Source of the DNA: Paucidesulfovibrio gracilis DSM 16080
GTDB taxonomy: Bacteria > Desulfobacterota > Desulfovibrionia > Desulfovibrionales > Desulfovibrionaceae
Assembly: GCF_900167125.1 (NCBI RefSeq)
Contig: NZ_FUYC01000005.1
Coordinates: 92,305 to 156,304, forward strand
Direction: 5' to 3'
DNA length: 64,000 nucleotides
In this document: piece by piece, positions 20,394-28,481 of the stretch
Layout of the letters: each line of letters starts with the position of its first letter
Position numbering within the stretch: position 1 is the stretch's first letter
Made by a program: the position numbers and the translations under genes
The notes under the pieces: generated by a model
The model's input: only the letters and a program-made list of their open reading frames with translations
The model's database searches: none
What the model was told of the DNA's origin: nothing

Positions 20394-20428
20394 AAACGCC
20401 CCGCTCCAACACGCAGAGCGGGGCGTTT
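20394..20428. terminator. Two-way intrinsic terminator between fadD and the DUF4189 pair
   Basis: AAACGCCCCGCT pairs with AGCGGGGCGTTT across an 11-base loop, with an A run before it and a T-rich end after it. It can stop transcripts from both sides. Confidence 0.88.
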
Positions 20429-20447
20429 CTGCTTTCAGTATATTGCT

Positions 20448-20816
20448 CTACCTGGCGCATTCCATGGACACGAACCGGCAATTTGTCCGGTTGTTGTCGC
20501 GGCAGCGCTGCATGGCGTCGGCAATGGCCTGCTTTGGGCTGGGCGCCCAGGCAATGGAAACCGATTCCTTGGCGTCCACCAGGGCAATGCACTGGCCCGA
20601 CTCCATGATTTCAATCTCATCCCGGCAGAACTGGGTTCCGCCGCAAGCGCGCACGGCCTGTTCCACGGCCTCGCTCTTGACCTGGCTGCGGCCGTAATAC
20701 GCCATCCAATCCTCATTGGACACGGTGGCGGCAAGGTATTCTCCAGCCCAGGCAGCCCCGGAAGAAAGCACCAAGACCATAGCCAACAGCGTTCCTACAA
20801 TTCGTGCATTTTTCAT
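20448..20816 (-). CDS. Exported DUF4189-like protein, downstream copy
   Basis: A 122-residue protein with a signal peptide (MKNARIVGTLLAMVLVLSSG, cleavage near AWA) and the DUF4189 pattern: an aromatic start of the mature part (YLAATVSNEDWMAYYG), then ACGGTQFC, QCIALVD, SIAWAPSPKQAIADAMQRC and CRFVSMEC. The conserved cysteines probably pair as disulfides in the periplasm. The ATG overlaps the stop of the paralogous gene upstream (ATGA, sharing bases 20813-20816), so the two are translationally coupled. Function is unknown in the family. Confidence 0.86.
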   Translation of the reverse strand: MKNARIVGTLLAMVLVLSSGAAWAGEYLAATVSNEDWMAYYGRSQVKSEAVEQAVRACGGTQFCRDEIEIMESGQCIALVDAKESVSIAWAPSPKQAIADAMQRCRDNNRTNCRFVSMECAR

Positions 20817-21184
20817 TTCCGGCACTCCACACTGATGATCTTGCAGTTGCTGCTGTTCTTACGGCATTCAGCCAAGGCCGTATCAATGGCCTCGTTGTAG
20901 TCCACTCGGGCGGCCCAGCCCATGCGCTCGGGGGAATCAGCAATGGCGAAGCAGGTGGGCGTGGCCGCGCTCTCCACCTCGTTCACACAGGTCTGGTTCC
21001 CGCCGCAAGCCTGAATAGCGGCCTGTTCCGCCTGCGCAGCCGTGGCCCCCTCACCGTAACGCGGCAGCCAATCCGAGTCCGAGACCGTAAAGGCGAAATA
21101 TCCGCCCGCAACAGCCGTGCCGGACAACGCGAAGCAAAGCGTCATAACGCTCAGCGACGCCATAATCCAACGACAAAAGTTCAT
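20813..21184 (-). CDS. Exported DUF4189-like protein, upstream copy
   Basis: A 123-residue paralogue of the next gene. The start at 21184 has a near-perfect AGGAGGGA site and gives the signal peptide MNFCRWIMASLSVMTLCFAL with cleavage near AVA. The same pattern follows: YFAFTVSDSDWLPRYGEG, ACGGNQTC, TCFAIAD, MGWAARVDYNEAIDTALAEC, CKIISVEC. The two copies share cysteine spacing but are well diverged, pointing to an old tandem duplication. They stand alone between fadD and the ppiA-dsr genes. Confidence 0.86.
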   Translation of the reverse strand: MNFCRWIMASLSVMTLCFALSGTAVAGGYFAFTVSDSDWLPRYGEGATAAQAEQAAIQACGGNQTCVNEVESAATPTCFAIADSPERMGWAARVDYNEAIDTALAECRKNSSNCKIISVECRK

Positions 21185-21343
21185 GCTCCCTCCTACGGAA
21201 AATGAATTGATATTCGCTGTAGCATTGCCACACGACGGCGCTGCTGTCCACTCAAGCGCGCACACCATTCCACTGCGGTTCTTACCCGTGTCCCGTGTTC
21301 TGCCAAAACAAACCATCGAGCAACAATGTCAGGCCCACAAAAA

Positions 21344-21388
21344 CCGTCCCATCTCCCGCACGGCAATGCCATACAGGGGATGGGACGG
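21344..21388 (-). terminator. Intrinsic terminator downstream of ppiA
   Basis: On the minus strand CCGTCCCATC pairs with GATGGGACGG, followed by TTTTTG. It lies 66 bases after the cyclophilin stop and closes the dsr-dsrN-ppiA run. Confidence 0.8.
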
Positions 21389-21453
21389 TATCGGGCTGTC
21401 TCAGGCGGCGTTCAGCAATCCTGCTTCTGCACGCTTTGCCGCTTGCGTTTCAG

Positions 21454-22050
21454 CTAGGGAAGTACCATGACCCGCTTGATGACCACGGGCCGCACGGGAA
21501 CATGGGCGAACGGGGGGCGTCCCTGCGCCTTGACCGGCATGGTGCGGATGCGTTCCACCACGTTCTTGCCTGCGTAGACCTTGCCGAATACGCAATATCC
21601 CCAACCTTGCGGCGTTTTGGAACGGAAATCCAACGGCGCATTGTCCTGCACGTTGATGAAAAATTCCGCAGTGGCGGAATGCGGCTCGCTGGTGCGGGCC
21701 ATGGCAATGGTGTAGGTATGGTTTTTCAGTCCGTTGTCCGCCTCGTTCACGACCGGGGCAAACGCGGCCCGACGGGGGTGCAGCTGCTCGTCGAATCCTC
21801 CGGCCTGGATCATGAAATTACTGATGACCCGGTGAAAAATGGTCCCTTCGTAATGACCGGACTCCACATAGCGCAAAAAGTTTTCCACGGTTTTGGGTGC
21901 CTTGTCCGGCCAAAGCTCCAACACGATGTTGCCTTCCGTGGTCATGATGTTCACCCGGACCGGCTCGGCACCGTCGGCGTCCGCAGCGTGCACCGTGACC
22001 GCTCCAACAAGCAGGCTCAGACAAATAAGCGCGGCAATAATTTTTTTCAT
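21454..22050 (-). CDS. ppiA: Periplasmic cyclophilin-type peptidyl-prolyl isomerase
   Basis: A 198-residue protein. The start at 22050 follows AGGAG and yields a signal peptide (MKKIIAALICLSLLVGAVTV, then HAAD). The cyclophilin core is clear: KTVENFLRYVESGHYEGTIF, HRVISNFMIQAGGF, TIAMARTSEPHSATAEFFIN, and VFGKVYAGKNVVERI. The catalytic Arg (HRV) and the FMIQ/G segment are present, although the usual W/H drug-binding end is altered. It should speed proline isomerisation of exported proteins. Its ATG overlaps the stop of dsrN (TGATG), so translation is coupled. Cyclophilins have no known role in sulfite reduction, so the link may be simple genome packing. Confidence 0.92.
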   Translation of the reverse strand: MKKIIAALICLSLLVGAVTVHAADADGAEPVRVNIMTTEGNIVLELWPDKAPKTVENFLRYVESGHYEGTIFHRVISNFMIQAGGFDEQLHPRRAAFAPVVNEADNGLKNHTYTIAMARTSEPHSATAEFFINVQDNAPLDFRSKTPQGWGYCVFGKVYAGKNVVERIRTMPVKAQGRPPFAHVPVRPVVIKRVMVLP

Positions 22051-23471
22051 CAACAATCTCCTGAAGTTTGAAGAAGCCGGGCGCGGGCGGCCCGTACAAA
22101 GTTCGGCGCCCATTGGGGAGTGGCCAAAGCGAAAATATGATTGTACCCCGCCTGGGTGGCGGCAAAAAACGCTCCATCCTTTTGGTCAAGCATGCCTTTG
22201 CCCCGGCGCATGCGCATGGTCATTTCCGGTATTCCGTCCTGACCAGGCACCACGCATCGGGAGTAATGGAATTCATGGCCATGCACGATTTCCCCGGCGC
22301 GATAAAACGGTGTGTCCCGAAGCACCTCGGCCTCGGTATAGCCCAAGCCCTGAGGCCGCTGACAAAATCCCGTACGTAGCGGAAACACTCCGGCCATGGG
22401 CCAATCCTTTCCGTCAAATTCCAGCTGCTGGCATAGGTACATAAACCCGCCGCATTCCGCATAAATGGGCAGGCCGGACAAGGCCAGCTCCCGAACCTGG
22501 TCCCTCCGGGATCGGTTGCCTGCCAACTGCTCGGCCAGCGTTTCAGGGAATCCGCCCCCGAGATACAGACCGTGAAGCTCGGGCCAGGGTTCGTTGTCCA
22601 GCAGGCTGAGTTTCACAAGCCTGGCTCCGGCACGCTCCAGGGCTTCCAGATTTTCGGGGTAGTAGAACCAGAAGGCCGCATCCCGCACATAGCCGATGGT
22701 GGGTTGCGGTCCGGCCTCGGCACGGGGCCAGATTTCGGCCCGCTGCTCATCCAGCGCCGGAGCGCAGCGCGCTTCTTCGAGCAGGCGCTCCAGGTCGAGA
22801 TTCTCGGCCATGGTCTTTCCCAGCGCCTGCAGGGACTGATTGCCGCCGTCGGAAAGCTCCTCGCCGGACCAAAGCCCCATGTGCCGTTCGGGAATGGGAT
22901 TTTCCGCCAGCTTCGGCAGGGTTCCCAGAACCGCGACGTCCGTATAGGTCTCCACGGCCCGGCGCAGCATGGTGCGGTGTCGTTGGCCCGCCGTGCGGTT
23001 CAAAATCACCCCGGCCAGAGGAACATCCGGCTCAAACCCGGCACAGCCCTGCACAACAGCCGCAATGGTGCGGGTCATCTTGGTACAGTCCACCACCAGA
23101 GCCACCGGCGCGCGCAGAATGCGGGCCAGCTCCGCCGTGGAACAGGAGCCGCGCACATCCTTGCCGTCGAACAGCCCCCGGTTTCCTTCCACCAGGGCCA
23201 AATCCGAAGCACAGGCCTTTTCCTGAAAAAGCGTCAGCAGGGAGGCACGGTCCAAGAGTCCTGGATCGAGATTGGTGCACTCCTGCCGGGCGGCAAGCCC
23301 GAGCCAGGCAGCGTCGATATAATCCGGGCCTTTTTTAAACGGCTTGACGCGCAAGCCCGCATCGGCCCAGGCACGGGCAAGCCCGAGGCTGACGATGGTC
23401 TTGCCGCTTCCGCCGGAAAGCCCGGCCAGCACCAGTCGGGGGTACCGCGTAACGTTGGGTTCGGAAGTCAA
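22050..23471 (-). CDS. dsrN: CbiA-family amidase, probably DsrN (siroheme amidation)
   Basis: A 473-residue CobB/CbiA family enzyme. The N-terminal half has an ATP-binding P-loop (GLSGGSGKTIVSLGLARA) and the LVEGNRGLFDG region. The C-terminal half is a class I glutamine amidotransferase with the nucleophile Cys in YAECGGFMYL, and GEIVHGHEFHYS supplies the His. In cobalamin synthesis this fold amidates cobyrinate a and c side chains. Its position right after dsrABD matches other sulfate reducers, where the gene (dsrN) is thought to amidate siroheme for sulfite reductase; that role is inference from context and from work on the DsrN of sulfur oxidisers. No other cobalamin genes are near. It is 95 bases after dsrD, separated by a terminator-like hairpin. 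Confidence 0.88.
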   Translation of the reverse strand: MTSEPNVTRYPRLVLAGLSGGSGKTIVSLGLARAWADAGLRVKPFKKGPDYIDAAWLGLAARQECTNLDPGLLDRASLLTLFQEKACASDLALVEGNRGLFDGKDVRGSCSTAELARILRAPVALVVDCTKMTRTIAAVVQGCAGFEPDVPLAGVILNRTAGQRHRTMLRRAVETYTDVAVLGTLPKLAENPIPERHMGLWSGEELSDGGNQSLQALGKTMAENLDLERLLEEARCAPALDEQRAEIWPRAEAGPQPTIGYVRDAAFWFYYPENLEALERAGARLVKLSLLDNEPWPELHGLYLGGGFPETLAEQLAGNRSRRDQVRELALSGLPIYAECGGFMYLCQQLEFDGKDWPMAGVFPLRTGFCQRPQGLGYTEAEVLRDTPFYRAGEIVHGHEFHYSRCVVPGQDGIPEMTMRMRRGKGMLDQKDGAFFAATQAGYNHIFALATPQWAPNFVRAARARLLQTSGDC

Positions 23472-23505
23472 TGTTCACCCTTGGTTATGGCACGCCAGGG
23501 ATAGG

Positions 23506-23537
23506 AAAAGCCTTGTCCAAAAAAATATGGACAAGGC
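23506..23537 (-). terminator. Terminator-like hairpin between dsrD and dsrN
   Basis: On the minus strand GCCTTGTCC pairs perfectly with GGACAAGGC across an AT-rich loop and is followed by TTTTCC. The U run is short, so it may only partly stop transcription and lower dsrN relative to dsrABD. Confidence 0.65.
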
Positions 23538-23566
23538 CTCTGAGACACGTCGTGATAAGCGGAGTA

Positions 23567-23815
23567 CTAGCCTTCGCCCTCACCGGCGGTCTGCTTGCCC
23601 TCACCGGCCAGACCATACATGGTGGTGCTGCCGGAGGACCAGAAAATCATCACGCCTTCGTTCACGAGAGCAGTGAGAATTTTCTTGACTTCACGGGCCT
23701 TGGCATCCGGGAAAAGCTTGGTGAAGTCATTGAAGTAGAATTTCGACTTGCTCTTGCTCTTGGAGTGGCAAAAGTCCACGATTTCTTTTTTCGCGGCTTC
23801 CATTTCGAGCGGCAT
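23567..23815 (-). CDS. dsrD: DsrD, dissimilatory sulfite reductase activator
   Basis: An 82-residue winged-helix protein found only with DsrAB in sulfate and sulfite reducers. The N-terminal helix (EMEAAKKEIVDFCHSKSKSK), the FYFNDFTKLFPDAKAREVKK helix-turn-helix and the beta wing (VMIFWSSGSTTMYGLAG) are all present; the length is normal. DsrD does not act as a DNA-binding regulator but has been shown to stimulate DsrAB catalysis. A GGAGAG site precedes the ATG. It follows dsrB by 66 bases that contain a strong hairpin. Confidence 0.97.
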   Translation of the reverse strand: MPLEMEAAKKEIVDFCHSKSKSKSKFYFNDFTKLFPDAKAREVKKILTALVNEGVMIFWSSGSTTMYGLAGEGKQTAGEGEG

Positions 23816-23839
23816 AGCCCTCTCCTTTGTTGTATGTGA

Positions 23840-23864
23840 GGGCGCGGGGAAAAACCCCGCGCCC
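23840..23864 (-). other. Strong hairpin in the dsrB-dsrD gap
   Basis: GGGCGCGGGG and CCCCGCGCCC form a perfect 10-bp stem with a five-base loop. No U run follows on the minus strand, so it looks like a processing or 3'-stabilising hairpin for the dsrAB message rather than a terminator. Confidence 0.8.
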
Positions 23865-23881
23865 TTTGTTTCAACCAGTTC

Positions 23882-25027
23882 TTAGAACTTGAACTGCGTG
23901 GTCTGGCGCCAGGTGTAGTAGGCGGGATCGCGGAAGTCGTCGATCAGGTGTTCGGTGAACTCCAGACCGCACTTCTCGAAGAAGCGCTCCCAACCGATAC
24001 GGTTGGCCCAGTCACCCAGACGCTCGTACTTGCGGGCGTCTTCGGCGTAGGCGTCAAGGATCTGCTTGATGACCTTGGTCATCGTAGGCCAACGCGGCGG
24101 CTCGTTCGGGATGAACGGAACCACGACCTTGGAGAACGCAGGCTTGGTGATACGGTTGGAGATCTTACCGCCAACCATCAGCGCCACACCGTCGCCTTCC
24201 TTGTCGGAAAGCGGCATGGCCGGACACATGGTGTAGCAGTTACCGCAGAACATGCAGCGCTCTTCCTTGACCGCGACAGTCTTGTAGGACTTGCCGTCGA
24301 TCTCGACCTTGGTCGGCCGGATGGCGCCGGTGGGGCAAGCGGCAACGGCCAGGGGCACTTCGCAGATGTTGTCGAGCACTTTGTGGTCGACCATCGGCGG
24401 CTTGCGGTGGATGCCCAGGATGGCGATGTCGGAGCAGTGCACCGCGCCGCACATGTTCAGGCAGCAAGCCATGGAGATGCGCACCGGGGCGGGCAGACGC
24501 ATGTTCTGGAACTCATCAAAGACCGTGTCCATGGTCGCCTTCACGGTACCGGAAGCATCGGTAGCCGGGGTGTGGCAGTGGACCCAGCCCTGGGTGTGCA
24601 CGATGTTGGTCACGCCAGCACCGGTGCCGCCCACGGGGTACTTATGAGAGCCGCCGGAGAACTTTTGGTCGTTCAGGTACTTCTTCAGCTCCTGAGCCTT
24701 CTCCAGGCTGTCCACCATGAACTCGATGTTGTTACGAGTGGTGAAGCGCAGGTGGCCGTCGCAGAACTTGTCGGCGATATCGCAGATCTCGCGGATGTGC
24801 GTGACGGACATGAGGCGGGCGCCACCGCAACGCACGGTGTAGACTTCGTCACCGGACTCGGCTTTGTGCATAAGCATGCCGGGCTCGACGATTTCGTGGT
24901 AGACCCATTTGCCGAAGTTCTTTTCGATGATCGGCGGCAGGAACTCTTTGTATTCACGAGGGCCGATGTCCGTGATGCGGTTTTCCATCGGCTTTTCGGG
25001 ATTGTATCCAGAAGAGATAAAAGCCAT
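23882..25027 (-). CDS. dsrB: Dissimilatory sulfite reductase beta subunit
   Basis: A 381-residue DsrB. ATG at 25027 ([20 protein letters not shown]) follows a GGGAGGAAAAGAC site. The coupled siroheme-4Fe-4S region shows [14 protein letters not shown] and the RKPP / PTGAIRP segments, and an inserted ferredoxin domain carries [29 protein letters not shown] is the family hallmark segment. With DsrA it forms the alpha2beta2 enzyme that reduces sulfite, delivering sulfur to DsrC. It begins 17 bases after the dsrA stop and is certainly co-transcribed. Confidence 0.98.
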   Translation of the reverse strand: MAFISSGYNPEKPMENRITDIGPREYKEFLPPIIEKNFGKWVYHEIVEPGMLMHKAESGDEVYTVRCGGARLMSVTHIREICDIADKFCDGHLRFTTRNNIEFMVDSLEKAQELKKYLNDQKFSGGSHKYPVGGTGAGVTNIVHTQGWVHCHTPATDASGTVKATMDTVFDEFQNMRLPAPVRISMACCLNMCGAVHCSDIAILGIHRKPPMVDHKVLDNICEVPLAVAACPTGAIRPTKVEIDGKSYKTVAVKEERCMFCGNCYTMCPAMPLSDKEGDGVALMVGGKISNRITKPAFSKVVVPFIPNEPPRWPTMTKVIKQILDAYAEDARKYERLGDWANRIGWERFFEKCGLEFTEHLIDDFRDPAYYTWRQTTQFKF

Positions 25028-25044
25028 GTCTTTTCCTCCCTTGC

Positions 25045-26364
25045 TTACTGCTGGTGACGTTTTCTGTACTCGGCGATATCGCGGTCCCAACCGCCCTCGA
25101 CATCTTCGGCCTTCCAGAAGATGTAGGGGTTGGTGCGCGGCTCCTGAACCTGGCGGACGTCGACGGGCACGCCGGCGGACTCGATGATCTTCTGGAAGCC
25201 CATACGCTTCATGGTCTCGCCGAGACGCTCACGGTTCTTGCCTTCTTCCATCCACAGGTCCCAGATGCCTTCGACGATGTCCTTGATCTCCTGGTAGTCG
25301 TTACCAGCGTCGACCTTGACGAAGGGCACCAGCAGGGAACCCATCTGCGCGCCATCGAGGATCGGAGCCTTGGCGCCGACGAAGATGGAGGCGCCGCGGT
25401 CGTTACCGATGCGCAGGGCACGCGGCATGGTGTTGATGCAGTGCATGCAGCGGACGCATTCCTTGTTGTCGATGGACAGCTTGCCGTCCTCGTAGCTCAT
25501 GCACTCGGAGGGACACAGGTCGATGACTTCTTTCTGGATGTCGAACTTGCCCCAGTCGCGACCGGCGTGGGCACCGGCGTTGGGAGCCAGCTCGCCGCCG
25601 ACGTAACCGGCCACGGCTTCCTGGTCGATGCGGATCTCGTCGCGCCAGGTTCCGATCACGGAGAAGTCAGAACGGGCGATGGAGGCCACGCAACCGTTGG
25701 GGCAACCGTCGAACTTGAACTTGAACTTGTACGGGAAGGCCGGGCGGTGCAGCTCGTCCTGGTACTCGTTGGTCAGGTTGAAGCACAGAGCCTGGGTGTC
25801 GTAGCAGGCGTACTCACAGCGGGACATACCCAGGCAGGTGGCCGGGGTACGCAGGTTGGAGCCGGATCCGCCCAGGTCGGTGTTCAGGTTGTGGGTCAGC
25901 TCGTAGAAGATTTCCTCAAGCTGCGGGGTGGTGGTGCCGATGAACACGATGTCGCCGGTGGCGCCGTGCATGTTGGTCAGACCGGAACCGCGGAACTCCC
26001 ACAGGTCGCACAGCTGGCGGAGGAACTCGGTGGTGTAGTACTTACCGGAGGGCTGGTTCACACGGATGGTGTGGAAGTGGGCCACGCCGGGGAACATTTC
26101 GGGCTGGTCGCAGTAACGGCCGATAACGCCGCCGCCGTAACCGAACACGCCGACGATGCCGCCGTGTTTCCAGTGAGTTTCACCATCAACATAGGAGAGC
26201 TCGAGCACGCCCAGCAGGTCTTCCGGGCAGTCGGCGGGAATCTGAAATTCGACTCCCTTTTCATTCTTGGCTCGGTTTTCACATTCCTGCTTAATGTCGG
26301 ACACAAAGCTGGGCCACGGCCCGCTTTCCAGCTGGTCCAACAGGGGGGTTTTGTGTTTCGCCAT
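25045..26364 (-). CDS. dsrA: Dissimilatory sulfite reductase alpha subunit
   Basis: A 439-residue DsrA. The ATG at 26364 ([20 protein letters not shown]) matches the known N terminus of Desulfovibrio enzymes. The siroheme-cluster ligands lie in [16 protein letters not shown] (C-X5-C) and [11 protein letters not shown] (C-X3-C). A ferredoxin domain (CPSECMSYE, then [12 protein letters not shown]) sits between about residues 280 and 330. All cluster-binding cysteines appear intact, so an active enzyme is expected in the cytoplasm. Codon use is strongly biased toward highly expressed choices compared with neighbours. It is the first gene of the dsrA-dsrB-dsrD-dsrN-ppiA run, with a promoter near 26565. 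Confidence 0.99.
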   Translation of the reverse strand: MAKHKTPLLDQLESGPWPSFVSDIKQECENRAKNEKGVEFQIPADCPEDLLGVLELSYVDGETHWKHGGIVGVFGYGGGVIGRYCDQPEMFPGVAHFHTIRVNQPSGKYYTTEFLRQLCDLWEFRGSGLTNMHGATGDIVFIGTTTPQLEEIFYELTHNLNTDLGGSGSNLRTPATCLGMSRCEYACYDTQALCFNLTNEYQDELHRPAFPYKFKFKFDGCPNGCVASIARSDFSVIGTWRDEIRIDQEAVAGYVGGELAPNAGAHAGRDWGKFDIQKEVIDLCPSECMSYEDGKLSIDNKECVRCMHCINTMPRALRIGNDRGASIFVGAKAPILDGAQMGSLLVPFVKVDAGNDYQEIKDIVEGIWDLWMEEGKNRERLGETMKRMGFQKIIESAGVPVDVRQVQEPRTNPYIFWKAEDVEGGWDRDIAEYRKRHQQ

Positions 26365-26525
26365 TCCCTTAACCTCCATAACGTTTGGATTAAGATACTA
26401 CCCTCATCACCGATAGCGCGTCCGGATGCGCCACCCGCTTGGCGGGGCGTCCGGGCATCTTTCCGTGCTATTGAAAGAACGTCCGCCGCCCCTTGACGAA
26501 GGAGCGCGGTTCGTTCGGTAAAACC

Positions 26526-26541
26526 TGTGACAAATGGCACA
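26526..26541. promoter_or_regulatory. CRP/FNR-family-like operator near the dsrA start point
   Basis: TGTGACAAATGGCACA is TGTGA-N6-GCACA, one base from a perfect TGTGA-N6-TCACA dyad; with the flanks it matches the TTGTGA-N6-TCACAA form described for HcpR-type regulators in ten of twelve positions. It overlaps the expected transcription start of dsrA, where a bound protein would repress. It also lies upstream of the divergent gene at 26741. Confidence 0.5.
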
Positions 26542-26552
26542 AGCTGCCAACA

Positions 26553-26582
26553 CTTCTAAGGACATCGGTAGTTCTTTGTCAA
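26553..26582 (-). promoter_or_regulatory. Promoter of the dsr operon
   Basis: On the minus strand a perfect TTGACA (26582-26577) is followed after 18 bp by TAGAAG (26558-26553). The expected start is near 26546, leaving a leader of about 180 nt that contains a GC-rich hairpin near 26425-26450. The remaining bases of the 26365-26740 gap show no gene. Confidence 0.6.
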
Positions 26583-26740
26583 CCCATAATCCCCGGAAAC
26601 CCACCGTCTGCACTGCTATTGCACAAGCCCCGGATCCCGTGCTCCCTCAGGCTCGCCCCCTTGCCATGAGGCGCGTGGCAAGGTATCCCTCCCCTCGGCC
26701 GGAAGCGGAATTCCGCAATCCTGACCGGCTGGAGAAACGC

Positions 26741-27412
26741 ATGACCGATTCCAAAAATAATACCGAATGTCGTCGTTGCGGCATCTGCTGTAGCAAGGGC
26801 GGCCCCGCCCTGCACGACCAGGACGCCTCCCTGGTGGGCGGCGTGCTGCCCATGGAACAGCTCCTGACCCTGCGCGTGGGCGAAATGGTCATGGACCAGC
26901 CCCTGGGAAAAGTGGTTCCGCTGGTGGAGGAAATCATTAAAATCCGCTCGGCCCCAGGGTCCACGGCCTGCATGCTTTATGACGACGCGGCCAAAACCTG
27001 CGCCGTGTATGAAAACCGCCCCGCGGAATGCCGGGAGCTGCTCTGCGAAAACGACGAACGGCTCAAAGCTATGTATGATAAGGATCGGCTCTGCCGTCGA
27101 GATCTGCTCCCGGAGGGCCACCCCCTGCTGGAAATCGTGGAGGATCACGACCGCCGCTGCTCTCCCCGCAAGCTCACCTCCCTGGCCCGACGCGTTGTGA
27201 GCGGAGAGGAACAGGCGCTGGAGGAGCTGGGCGAAATCCTGGCCTATGACGCCAATCTGCGTGAACTGGTGCCGGAAAAATCCGGACTGCCCGCCGAAGC
27301 CATGGACTTTCTCCTGGGCCGGTCCCTGGACCTGGTTCTGGCAGGCATCGGCCTGGAAGTGCACCACGAGCAGGGGCGCACCGTGCTGCGCAAAAGCCCC
27401 GTGCGCCTTTGA
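26741..27412 (+). CDS. YkgJ-family cysteine cluster protein
   Basis: A 223-residue protein of the YkgJ (UPF0153) type. The start at 26741 follows GGAG. The N-terminal cluster CRRCGICCSKGGP, then CMLYDDAAKTCAVYENRPAECRELLC, are the conserved cysteines thought to bind a zinc or iron-sulfur centre. The C-terminal 90 residues are helical and specific to deltaproteobacterial members. It is divergent from dsrA and shares the intergenic region that holds the CRP/FNR-like site. The 87-residue gene at 27551 follows in the same direction. Its biochemical role is unknown. Confidence 0.85.
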   Translation: MTDSKNNTECRRCGICCSKGGPALHDQDASLVGGVLPMEQLLTLRVGEMVMDQPLGKVVPLVEEIIKIRSAPGSTACMLYDDAAKTCAVYENRPAECRELLCENDERLKAMYDKDRLCRRDLLPEGHPLLEIVEDHDRRCSPRKLTSLARRVVSGEEQALEELGEILAYDANLRELVPEKSGLPAEAMDFLLGRSLDLVLAGIGLEVHHEQGRTVLRKSPVRL

Positions 27413-27550
27413 GCCACAACGCCGCGACCATCGGAACCGTTCCTGCCGGAGGATGCAGCGCAAACCGCATTGCACTCCTGCCCGGCCCGAACGCAGGCGC
27501 CACGCCCCTCAACCCGCTGCCCGGCTCCGCCGGTCCACCGGAGAACTGCA

Positions 27551-27814
27551 ATGAAAGACGAACGCGGACTCTACTATCTTCCCTCCATGCAGGATACCGA
27601 CACCCGCATGTATGTGCGTAGCGTGGACGGCGTGATCCAGTTCCGACTCTGGAACGCCAATCACGCCGAAGTGTGGGATCGTCACGAATGGCTGCCCTTC
27701 GACGTGATCGAGGCCGCTGCGGAAATGTACAAGGAACGCGGTGCGGAACGAAATCCGCTCGCCCTCTACGACGTGGAGATCGCCAAACGGTTGATCAAGG
27801 ACGAAGCCAACTGA
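27551..27814 (+). CDS. Small conserved hypothetical protein
   Basis: An 87-residue protein starting at 27551 after GGAGAACTGCA. It is acidic, rich in aromatic residues (RMYVRSVDGVIQFRLWNANHAEVWDRHEWLPF) and has no signal peptide or membrane segment. The start gives a compact domain followed by a strong terminator, and codon use resembles neighbouring genes, so I take it as real. It probably shares a transcript with the YkgJ-like gene 138 bases upstream. No function can be proposed. Confidence 0.78.
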   Translation: MKDERGLYYLPSMQDTDTRMYVRSVDGVIQFRLWNANHAEVWDRHEWLPFDVIEAAAEMYKERGAERNPLALYDVEIAKRLIKDEAN

Positions 27815-27843
27815 CAACGGCTGTTTTTCCGCCGACCACGACG

Positions 27844-27873
27844 AAAAAAGGACGTACTTTGCGTCCTTTTTTT
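27844..27873 (+). terminator. Intrinsic terminator
   Basis: AAAAAAGGACG and CGTCCTTTTTTT form a perfect stem around TACTTTG, with a long T run. It closes the 26741-27814 transcript. Confidence 0.92.
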
Positions 27874-27998
27874 ATTATGGACGAAAACTCATGCACAAGC
27901 ACATCGCGCAACGCATGAGAATCATCCCAGGGCATGATTCTTGTATAGATTCCAGCATCCGACTCCCGGCCTGGGCAACAACGGAAGGAGTGATCGTC

Positions 27999-28301
27999 AT
28001 GCACGCGTATGAATTGACCCGTATCGTCCAACAAAGCATTCTTGAGGGTGGAAAGCCCGCCAAAGTCGTTTCTGCGGAAATCGGGAAGCCCTACTCCACC
28101 ATGCTTCGCGAAGCCAACCCGTACGACACCACGGCCAAGGTGGGCGTGGAAACCCTCATGGAAATCATGAAAGCCACCGGCAACCTGGCGCCGTTGCGTT
28201 TCATGGCGGCGCGATTCGGGTACGAACTGGTGCGAAAGACCGACACTGTTTCGGATGACCTGTTTTCCACTCCGGGAAACGGCCGTCCGGTCAATGCCTG
28301 A
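27999..28301 (+). CDS. Phage CII-like transcriptional regulator
   Basis: A 100-residue protein with the pattern of the phage regulatory CII family (MHAYELTRIVQQSILEGGKP, KVVSAEIGKPYSTMLREANP, VETLMEIMKATGNLAPLRFM). The ATG at 27999 has GGAAGGAG eight bases upstream; GTG at 27990 is a less likely start. It contains a helix-turn-helix-like segment where AEIGKPYSTMLREA would contact DNA. Stand-alone chromosomal members are frequent in Desulfovibrio and are not tied to intact prophages; no phage structural or integrase gene lies near. A terminator and then a dyad-rich region follow. Confidence 0.78.
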   Translation: MHAYELTRIVQQSILEGGKPAKVVSAEIGKPYSTMLREANPYDTTAKVGVETLMEIMKATGNLAPLRFMAARFGYELVRKTDTVSDDLFSTPGNGRPVNA

Positions 28302-28330
28302 GCCGGTCCCTGCTTCGGCAGGGTGGTTCC

Positions 28331-28360
28331 GTGCCCGGTCCTGCGGGGCCGGGCACTTTT
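28331..28360 (+). terminator. Intrinsic terminator of the CII-like gene
   Basis: GTGCCCGG pairs with CCGGGCAC, followed by TTTT, 30 bases after the stop codon. Confidence 0.8.
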
Positions 28361-28392
28361 GCATGGTCCAAATCGCGCAACCGGAACAATGC

Positions 28393-28440
28393 GCTATTTT
28401 GCACGATACAGCGTGGTATTGCGATACACTGCACAATAGC
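28393..28440. promoter_or_regulatory. Imperfect dyad with internal direct repeats, possible operator
   Basis: GCTATTTTGCAC at the left end and CTGCACAATAGC at the right end are inverted copies with two mismatches. Between them CGATACAGCG and CGATACACTG are direct repeats. The AT content is higher than in the surroundings. It may bind a regulator, perhaps the CII-like protein just upstream. Confidence 0.35.
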
Positions 28441-28481
28441 TCGGAATATCCACCAAGCCCCCTGCAACAACCCGCCCCGCT

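Noticed and set aside
25054..26496. A 480-codon frame opposite dsrA
   Set aside because: It arises from strong codon bias of dsrA; no binding site and a Gly/Val/Asp-rich, featureless product.
27999..28301. Prophage remnant around the CII-like gene
   Set aside because: No integrase, structural, lysis or attachment sequences were found on either side.
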